Below are positions 1 through 4,959 of a DNA stretch of 6,932 nt, piece after piece. The notes under the pieces were generated by a model. It did not search any database. It had not been told where the DNA came from and saw nothing but the letters and a program-made list of their open reading frames with translations. Source of the stretch: an uncultured Oceanobacillus sp. (GTDB lineage Bacteria; Bacillota; Bacilli; Bacillales; Amphibacillaceae); assembly GCA_938004015.1 (NCBI GenBank), contig CALKWU010000107.1, forward strand, positions 1-6,932. Direction: 5' to 3'. A program made the position numbers and the translations under genes. The stretch's first letter is position 1; each line of letters begins with the position of its first letter.

Positions 1-130
1 GTTTATTATATCATTTCACGGTTTGCAGGAAGGGAAATTTGCATGTCAGACAGGGACTGGATGGGGGATGACATTTGCCGACCGGGCGTGGAGGAACCGC
101 TTCAGCAAGACCTGTCTGCCATCCCAAGTA
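1..130. other. Left edge without a supported gene
   Basis: I see no convincing coding region here. A plus-strand frame is open from position 2 to a TAA at 134-136 (44 codons, no start inside the window). It is rich in Trp, Cys and Arg, resembles no family I know, and would overlap the end of the convergent phosphatase gene. The stretch contains two nested 8-bp inverted repeats, 3-10 with 132-139 (AT-rich) and 47-54 (CAGACAGG) with 111-118 (CCTGTCTG). Neither arm is followed by a T-run, so I do not call a terminator for the phosphatase gene. This could be the edge of an unrecognised structured RNA or a decayed element, or simple chance. Confidence 0.4.
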
Positions 131-985
131 TTATAATAACGCTTGGAATTTTTCAAGCAAGTATTCAGCCAATCCGTCTTCATTATTCGTATATGCCGTC
201 ACTTCTTTGGTTTTTTCTTGAATGTAAGTTTCTGCGTTTTTCATCGCTGCTGAATAGGCGGCAAGTTGGAACATTGGAATGTCGTTTTCACTGTCGCCGA
301 CTGCCAGTAAGTTTTTGCTGGATAGGCCATAGATTTCCAACAACTTTTGGATACCGGTAGCTTTTGAAACGTTGCCGATTTTTATCTCGACATTGTGCAG
401 CGATGATGAAGTGTAGGAAAAATCACGTTCCTCCTTCATCTTACACAATTGATCAATCCAATCATTGATTCTATCTTCCTTCATGCTGAAAAAGTATACT
501 TTCACAATGTTTTCAAAATCGATCGTATCGACCCATTGGATTTTTTTCCGTACGGCGTTGGAGCGGGAAAAGTATTCATTGTCTTTGAGGGTGTTTGGTT
601 TTGGTGCGTTCAATTCGTTTTCAAATACAGTTTTGTCATCTTTCAGTGCGAATCGGCTGCCGTCATTCGGATGGATTTCATAATAAAGTTTTCGTTCCCG
701 TGCCAGTTCGAGCACATCTTTGACGAGTTCTGGTGGTAAGGTGTGCTGATAAACAGGTGCCTTATCCGTAAAACAACCCATCCCATTTGCGGTGACAAAC
801 CCATCGATGGGCACTCCTTCCGGTAAAACATCGTCCACTTCTTTTTTTGTTCTTCCGGTTGCGATGAAAATGCGGATGCCTTTGTCGTGCAGCTTGTTCA
901 GAATAGTTACGAGCCGTTCAGAGATAATATTTTTATCATCCAAAACCGTACCATCCATGTCTAGTGCAAGAGCTGTAATATCCAC
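131..985 (-). CDS. Cof-type HAD-superfamily phosphatase
   Basis: This 284-aa protein is a cytoplasmic, Mg-dependent phosphatase of the HAD superfamily, Cof/type IIB group, which typically dephosphorylates sugar phosphates and other small phosphometabolites. All four HAD motifs are visible: DMDGT with nucleophile Asp9 and acid/base Asp11; motif II IATGR with Thr43; motif III Lys208; and motif IV GDSEND with Asp231 and Asp235. Residues from about 75 to 200 form the C2-type cap, which sets substrate choice and cannot be read from sequence. The chosen start is GTG at 985-983 because a GGAGG lies 11 nt upstream and the protein then begins just before motif I, as in relatives. An in-frame ATG at 1123 would add 46 residues with a hydrophobic stretch, but it lies upstream of the likely promoter. 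The gene is divergent from the PTS operon; a role in clearing its phosphorylated intermediates is possible but unproven. Confidence 0.9.
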   Translation of the reverse strand: MDITALALDMDGTVLDDKNIISERLVTILNKLHDKGIRIFIATGRTKKEVDDVLPEGVPIDGFVTANGMGCFTDKAPVYQHTLPPELVKDVLELARERKLYYEIHPNDGSRFALKDDKTVFENELNAPKPNTLKDNEYFSRSNAVRKKIQWVDTIDFENIVKVYFFSMKEDRINDWIDQLCKMKEERDFSYTSSSLHNVEIKIGNVSKATGIQKLLEIYGLSSKNLLAVGDSENDIPMFQLAAYSAAMKNAETYIQEKTKEVTAYTNNEDGLAEYLLEKFQALL

Positions 986-996
986 TAATATGCAAA

Positions 997-1001
997 CCTC
1001 C
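997..1001 (-). promoter_or_regulatory. Ribosome binding site of the HAD phosphatase
   Basis: The minus strand reads GGAGG here, 11 nt before the GTG at 985. The spacing is slightly long, but no other in-frame ATG, GTG or TTG fits the site better. This supports the 284-aa form over the 330-aa extension. Confidence 0.65.
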
Positions 1002-1043
1002 AAAATAAATAGTTGATATATAAAGTAACCAATCCCAACTAAA

Positions 1044-1072
1044 AGTATAAGGACGATCAGATGGGGAAACAA
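1044..1072 (-). promoter_or_regulatory. Likely sigma-A promoter of the HAD phosphatase gene
   Basis: On the minus strand TTGTTT (1072-1067) is separated by 17 nt from TATACT (1049-1044), a fair -35 and a good -10. Transcription would begin near 1037 and give a leader of roughly 50 nt before the GTG start. The upstream ATG at 1123 would not be on this transcript. Confidence 0.5.
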
Positions 1073-1084
1073 CCATGGAACGGT

Positions 1085-1132
1085 CCAATTATTGTTGGAT
1101 GTGCATTCGTCAATTGTGCCCAAATGTTGTTG
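1085..1132 (+). repeat. 13-bp direct repeat upstream of the PTS operon promoter
   Basis: CCAATTATTGTTG (1085-1097) and CCAAATGTTGTTG (1120-1132) match at 11 of 13 positions and start 35 bp apart. The second copy runs into the -35 box of the rightward promoter. That is where an activator such as the first gene's product could bind, although no experimentally defined site is recognised here. The spacing is not a whole number of helical turns at 10.5 bp per turn, so the two copies would lie on different faces of the helix. Confidence 0.35.
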
Positions 1133-1159
1133 TGATGAGGGTTGTAAGCGATTTATAAT
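1130..1159 (+). promoter_or_regulatory. Sigma-A promoter of the PTS operon
   Basis: TTGTGA (1130-1135) and a perfect TATAAT (1154-1159) are separated by 18 nt. The start of transcription is expected near 1165-1167, giving a leader of only about 20 nt before the ATG at 1186. There is no room for a terminator/antiterminator leader RNA, so control here should act at initiation. The weak -35 fits a promoter that depends on an activator. Confidence 0.65.
1143..1156 (+). promoter_or_regulatory. Candidate cre (CcpA) operator over the -10 box
   Basis: TGTAAGCGATTTAT matches the cre consensus TGWAARCGYTWWCW at 12 of 14 positions, including the central CG. It overlaps the first bases of the -10 box, where CcpA with HPr-Ser-P would block RNA polymerase when preferred sugars are present. 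This is a sequence match only; it fits the expected carbon catabolite repression of a PTS operon in Firmicutes. Confidence 0.55.
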
Positions 1160-1185
1160 AAAAATGGGCGCTGGAGGGAAATGAC

Positions 1186-3225
1186 ATGTTTGATCAACGA
1201 TCTTATCAATTATTTGAAGAATTGCTGAAGCATGACAAAGTCACGAAAAAAGAAATTTTACTGCAGTTGGACATTTCCGAACGTCAACTTGTTTATGATT
1301 TGGAGAAAATTAACAGCGTATTATCGAACAATGATTTGCCGACAATTAGTGTATCCAACCAATTAATCATTGTAAATCCAAAATTGCGGGAGATAAAGAA
1401 AACGAATGATTTGGTTTTCCATTCGAATTCCTTCGTCATTTCTGAACTGGACCGATCCTATCTGATTTATTTGTACACATTCATCCGTCAAGAGCCGGTT
1501 TCCAATTATCATTTCCAGCTGTTGCTCGGAGTCAGTAAGAACACAGCCTTAAATGATGTGAAACGCCTGAAAGAAATTTGCAGCGATTGGCATGTGGAGT
1601 TCGTCTACAGCCGGATGGACGGCTACCATCTGCAAGGGGATGAATTCGATAAGCGGAGATTAGCGATTTACAGTGTGAATTATTTACTGTCCCAACCGCT
1701 TGGTAAAGAAATCATTGTACTGGCTCTCCGATCATGGGATATGGCGGAAATGCTTGTCAAGACGAAAGAAATGGTCGAAACCTATTTGGAGGCGACGGAC
1801 ATTGAGCTCGTCAAAAGCAGAAAAAATGAGATGATTATCCACTTGACGTTGCTGCGGGTCCGCACCCATAAGGAACCGTTGCATTTCACGAATCTGGAAA
1901 AGCAGATTTTAGAGGAACAGGCGATTTTCACACATGGAAAGGAATTGGCAGGAAGACTTTTTTCTGGAGAATGCGATGATGAAATATACTTCGTGACCAT
2001 TCTCTTATTGATTACGCTGGAAATCGTTGGTGAAGAGAGCAATATCGAACTCCAAGTTTTAGCGGAACAAATCATCGAAGAGTTTGAAAAAAATACGTTG
2101 CTCCCGATTGAAAATAAAGCGTTTTTAAAGAAAAGTCTCTATAACCATCTTGTTCCGGCATTTTTCCGAATCAAATTCGGCATCCCTTTATTCAACCCAT
2201 TGACGGAAAGGATCAAAAACGAATATACGGAACTTTTCCATTTTGTCAAACGTTCGCTTTCTCCGTTGGGACTTTGGACGGGAAAGAAAATCTGTGACGA
2301 AGAAATCGGATTTTTCACGATGCATTTCGGCGGGATTTTAGGTAGCGGCGGCGAATGGAAGGAAGAGAAAATCACCGGATTGATCATCTGCGCGAATGGA
2401 TTAAGTTCATCAATCATGTTGGAAGCCCAATTGAAAGAACTTTTTCCGAACATTGAGTTCCACAGAATCCGCAATTCCAAAGCTTTTCAAGATATACCGG
2501 CAACGAACTATGATGTGGTTTTTTCCACGGTGGATGTGAAATCGTTCAAACCGGTCTTCATTGTGAAACCGTTATTGTCCGAGGTTGAAAAAGTTCATTT
2601 GGTGAGGCGGGTGTTTCAGCACTTTCCCCGCATGAACAACATGAATTTGGATGTCGACCAATTGTTGGACATCATAAAAAAGCATGCAGATGTAAAAGAT
2701 GAAAATAAACTGCTTTCGGAAATCGTCAACTTGTTTTACGCAGAAAATAAAAGTAAGGGGTTAGAAAAACCGATGCTATCTGAATTATTGACAGAAGAAA
2801 TGATCCATTTCACAAGTAAAAATTTGAATTGGAGGGATGCTATAGAAAAAACTGCAGAACCTTTAATTCAATCCAATAAAATCCAGCAGAACTATGTCGA
2901 TGCAATGATCGAAAATGTAGAGAAAAACGGAACGTACATCCATGTTGGAAAAGGGATTGCGATTCCGCATGCAAGGCCGGAAGCTGGTGTGAACCAATTG
3001 GGAATGTCTTTTTTGAGGACGAAAACGCCGGTGTTGCTGTTGGATGAGGAAGATTATCCGATCGATATATTCATTTGCTTGGCTGCAATAGACAATGAAG
3101 CCCATCTGAAGGCGCTTGCCCAGCTGACGAAAATCTTGGGCAATGATGAACTGCTATCAGAATTGAAAGCAGCTGAAAGTGCAGAACAAATCATGGACAT
3201 TATCAAAAAAGGAGAGAATGCGTAA
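1186..3225 (+). CDS. PRD-containing transcription regulator with fused EIIB-like and EIIA domains (MtlR/UlaR-like)
   Basis: This 679-aa protein is a PTS-controlled transcription activator of the MtlR/BglG superfamily. Domains in order: an N-terminal winged HTH (about 5-60), a second HTH-like segment (about 105-130), PRD1 (about 190-300), PRD2 (about 310-390), a GatB-like EIIB domain (about 395-485) with Cys402, and a mannitol/fructose-type EIIA domain (about 530-675) with the active-site His595 in IAIPHARP. PRD2 keeps two candidate phosphorylation histidines, His321 and His380. PRD1 has His219, but I see no second histidine at the usual place. The start ATG has GGAGGG seven nt upstream. The stop overlaps the next ATG (TAATG), so translation with EIIB is probably coupled. 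The regulator likely activates its own operon; because no other EIIA gene is present, its EIIA domain may also phosphorylate EIIB. Family assignment is firm; the inducer is unknown. Often annotated as a BglG-family antiterminator, but DNA binding is more likely. Confidence 0.92.
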   Translation: MFDQRSYQLFEELLKHDKVTKKEILLQLDISERQLVYDLEKINSVLSNNDLPTISVSNQLIIVNPKLREIKKTNDLVFHSNSFVISELDRSYLIYLYTFIRQEPVSNYHFQLLLGVSKNTALNDVKRLKEICSDWHVEFVYSRMDGYHLQGDEFDKRRLAIYSVNYLLSQPLGKEIIVLALRSWDMAEMLVKTKEMVETYLEATDIELVKSRKNEMIIHLTLLRVRTHKEPLHFTNLEKQILEEQAIFTHGKELAGRLFSGECDDEIYFVTILLLITLEIVGEESNIELQVLAEQIIEEFEKNTLLPIENKAFLKKSLYNHLVPAFFRIKFGIPLFNPLTERIKNEYTELFHFVKRSLSPLGLWTGKKICDEEIGFFTMHFGGILGSGGEWKEEKITGLIICANGLSSSIMLEAQLKELFPNIEFHRIRNSKAFQDIPATNYDVVFSTVDVKSFKPVFIVKPLLSEVEKVHLVRRVFQHFPRMNNMNLDVDQLLDIIKKHADVKDENKLLSEIVNLFYAENKSKGLEKPMLSELLTEEMIHFTSKNLNWRDAIEKTAEPLIQSNKIQQNYVDAMIENVEKNGTYIHVGKGIAIPHARPEAGVNQLGMSFLRTKTPVLLLDEEDYPIDIFICLAAIDNEAHLKALAQLTKILGNDELLSELKAAESAEQIMDIIKKGENA

Positions 3226-3506
3226 TGAAAATTTTAGCGATTTGCGGTTCTGGATTAGGGACAAGCTTCATGGTGGAGATGAACATTAAAGATATTTTGA
3301 GCGAGCTCGGTGTGACGGGTGTAGAAGTGTCCCACTCTGATTTGAGCTCAGCGACACCAGATGCTGCCGATGTGTTTTTCCTTGCGAAGGATATTGCTGA
3401 AGGTGGCACCCATTTAGGGGAAGTCATCGTCTTGGACAATATCATTGACAAAGATGAGTTGAAAGAAAAATTAGTGAAGCTTTTGGAAGAAAAAGGCTTG
3501 CTGTAA
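3225..3506 (+). CDS. PTS EIIB component, ascorbate/lactose-type (UlaB/SgaB-like)
   Basis: This 93-aa cytoplasmic protein is the EIIB subunit that passes phosphate from EIIA to the sugar bound by EIIC. The phosphorylated cysteine is Cys7 in the N-terminal loop CGSGLGTS (7-14), directly after the first beta strand, as in the UlaB/SgaB and GatB families. Its length is normal for a free-standing EIIB. The start ATG shares one base with the regulator's TAA stop and is served by GGAGAG at 3211-3216, eight nt upstream and inside the regulator gene. The next gene is the ascorbate-family EIIC, 27 nt downstream, and this pairing is what makes the UlaB-like call stronger than a lactose or galactitol EIIB. 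The sugar specificity cannot be read from this subunit. Confidence 0.92.
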   Translation: MKILAICGSGLGTSFMVEMNIKDILSELGVTGVEVSHSDLSSATPDAADVFFLAKDIAEGGTHLGEVIVLDNIIDKDELKEKLVKLLEEKGLL

Positions 3507-3520
3507 ACCAAATAAAAGTT

Positions 3521-3525
3521 GGGGG
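3521..3525 (+). promoter_or_regulatory. Ribosome binding site of EIIC
   Basis: A GGGGG run eight nt before the ATG at 3534 is the only purine-rich site available. It decides for the ATG at 3534 over an in-frame TTG at 3519, which overlaps this site and has no good site of its own. Confidence 0.6.
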
Positions 3526-3533
3526 TCAAGAAA

Positions 3534-4871
3534 ATGCAAACATTAATTGATATTTTAAGCCAACCGTCGATTCTTGTGGCGGCCATCGCATTGATTGGTT
3601 TAATTGCCCAAAAGAAAAGCGCTGCGGATACCGTCAAGGGAACGACGAAAACATTTGTCGGGTTCCTGGTCATCTCAGCGGGTGCCGGTATTTTGGAAGG
3701 TTCATTAGGGCCATTTGGTGCCATGTTTGAAGAAGCGTTCAATGTCGCCGGAGTTGTTCCGAACAACGAGGCGGTCGTGGCGCTTGCATTACAGGAATAC
3801 GGTAGAAATACTGCATTAATCATGTTCTTCGGTATGATTGTGAACGTCCTGATTGCACGATTTACCAGATATAAATATATATTCTTGACAGGACACCACA
3901 CGTTCTACCTTGCCTGTATGTTAGCCGTGATTTTTGCGGTGGCAGGCTTCAATACGATCGGCTTGATCGCTGTTGGTTCCATCGCACTTGGTATCATCAT
4001 GACATTGTCACCGGCGATTGTTCAACCGTTCATGCGTCAATTGACTGGTAAAGATGATGTGGCATTAGGTCACTTCAGTGCCGTCGGTTACGCAGCAAGT
4101 GGTTTAGTCGGTCGATTGTTTAAAGGCAGTAAAGAAAATTCCACAGAAAATATCGATTTCCCTAAAGGATTAGGATTTTTGCGTGACAGCACTGTCAGTA
4201 TCGCTTTGACGATGGTCGTCATGTATGTGATTGTCGCATTTTTCGCAGGGCCTACCTTTGTGGAAACTGAATTGAGTGGCGGCACGAACTTCCTCGTGTT
4301 CTCCTTGATTCAAGCAGGTAGTTTTGCGGCAGGGGTATTCGTGATTTTATCCGGGGTCCGCTTAGTCTTGGCGGAAATTGTGCCAGCATTTAGAGGGATT
4401 TCCACGAAACTTGTACCGAATGCAAAACCTGCCCTGGACGTTCCGATCATTTATCCATATGCACCAAACGCTGTATTGCTTGGTTTCTTCTCAAGTTTTG
4501 CCGGTGGTATCGTCAGTATGGTCGTCATGATCTTTACTGGTGGGGTCATCATTTTACCAGGTGTCGTTCCACACTTCTTCACGGGAGCGGCTGCCGGTGT
4601 ATTCGGTAATGCGACCGGTGGCATTAAAGGTGCGCTTGTCGGTTCGTTCGTCAACGGGATCATCATTTCTTTCTTGCCGGTTTTCTTGATGCCGGTCCTT
4701 GGAGATTTAGGTTTTGCAAACACGACTTTCTCCGACGCAGACTTCGGCGTATCCGGTATCTTCTTCGGTACGTTGGCGAACTATGGAGGAACGATTGCCA
4801 TCACAATCGCTCTGGTCATCATCTTGCTCTTGATGTTCATCCCGTTTGGAAAGAAAAAAGAAGCAAACTGA
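3534..4871 (+). CDS. PTS EIIC component, ascorbate family (UlaA/SgaT-like)
   Basis: This 445-aa integral membrane protein is the sugar-translocating subunit of an ascorbate-family PTS (E. coli UlaA is 465 aa). It is hydrophobic throughout, with about ten or more membrane segments and a charged tail (GKKKEAN). Family signatures are LTGHH (118-122), ALGHF (177-181), the GVRLVLAEIVPAFRGIS block (274-290), and PALDVPIIYPYAPNAV (299-314). Compared with my recollection of E. coli UlaA, His121, His180 and Asp302 match ligand residues His135, His194 and Asp314. Four others differ: Asn78 for Thr86, Glu79 for Tyr87, Tyr125 for Gln139, and Phe181 for Gln195. The family is secure, but L-ascorbate as substrate is doubtful; I leave the gene symbol empty for that reason. 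It works with the EIIB just upstream. Confidence 0.92.
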   Translation: MQTLIDILSQPSILVAAIALIGLIAQKKSAADTVKGTTKTFVGFLVISAGAGILEGSLGPFGAMFEEAFNVAGVVPNNEAVVALALQEYGRNTALIMFFGMIVNVLIARFTRYKYIFLTGHHTFYLACMLAVIFAVAGFNTIGLIAVGSIALGIIMTLSPAIVQPFMRQLTGKDDVALGHFSAVGYAASGLVGRLFKGSKENSTENIDFPKGLGFLRDSTVSIALTMVVMYVIVAFFAGPTFVETELSGGTNFLVFSLIQAGSFAAGVFVILSGVRLVLAEIVPAFRGISTKLVPNAKPALDVPIIYPYAPNAVLLGFFSSFAGGIVSMVVMIFTGGVIILPGVVPHFFTGAAAGVFGNATGGIKGALVGSFVNGIIISFLPVFLMPVLGDLGFANTTFSDADFGVSGIFFGTLANYGGTIAITIALVIILLLMFIPFGKKKEAN

Positions 4872-4875
4872 TCTT

Positions 4876-4889
4876 TATAAACGTTTCCT
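4876..4889 (+). promoter_or_regulatory. cre-like sequence in the EIIC-transketolase gap
   Basis: TATAAACGTTTCCT contains the palindromic core AAACGTTT and matches the cre consensus TGWAARCGYTWWCW at 12 of 14 positions. I see no convincing promoter next to it, so if CcpA binds it would act as a roadblock inside the operon, lowering transketolase relative to the PTS genes. This is tentative because short AT-rich matches occur by chance. Confidence 0.4.
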
Positions 4890-4897
4890 GAACAATT

Positions 4898-4932
4898 GCG
4901 TGGTGAGGTTTAGGTCATGGACTTCACCATGC
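4898..4932 (+). other. Intercistronic RNA hairpin before transketolase
   Basis: GCGTGGTGA (4898-4906) pairs with TCACCATGC (4924-4932) in a nine-pair stem that includes one G-U wobble, with a 17-nt loop. No U-tract follows, so it is not an intrinsic terminator. It lies 13 nt before the transketolase ribosome binding site and could stabilise or set a processing end for the downstream mRNA. A competing five-pair stem, CATGG (4916-4920) with CCATG (4927-4931), can form inside it. Confidence 0.45.
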
Positions 4933-4945
4933 ACTACAAAAGTTT

Positions 4946-4950
4946 GGAGG
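4946..4950 (+). promoter_or_regulatory. Ribosome binding site of transketolase
   Basis: A perfect GGAGG sits nine nt before the TTG at 4960. It decides the TTG start, because the nearby ATGs at 4917 and 4929 are out of frame and there is no in-frame ATG in the gap. Confidence 0.8.
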
Positions 4951-4959
4951 TTTTATACA

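Noticed and set aside
61..130. T-box or cobalamin riboswitch resemblance (GTGG...ACCGC, GACCTGTCTGCC)
   Set aside because: Only short fragments match. The T-box core is interrupted by extra bases, other conserved elements are missing, and no suitable downstream gene follows.
43..360. Plus-strand open frame of 105 codons
   Set aside because: Most of it is antisense to the HAD phosphatase, including its conserved GDSEND motif. It has no ribosome binding site and no recognisable product.
1061..1135. 24-codon plus-strand reading frame with an AAGGA seven nt upstream
   Set aside because: It ends inside the -35 box of the operon promoter, so it is not on the operon transcript, and no separate promoter is seen. 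The ribosome site match is short and could be chance.
3203..3901. Long minus-strand open frame of 232 codons
   Set aside because: It lies antisense to EIIB and the first part of EIIC, whose family motifs are clear. The translation resembles no family, and I see no promoter or ribosome site for it.
4898..4945. Intrinsic terminator between EIIC and transketolase
   Set aside because: The hairpin is real in sequence, but it has a 17-nt loop and is followed by ACTACAAAAG rather than a T-run.
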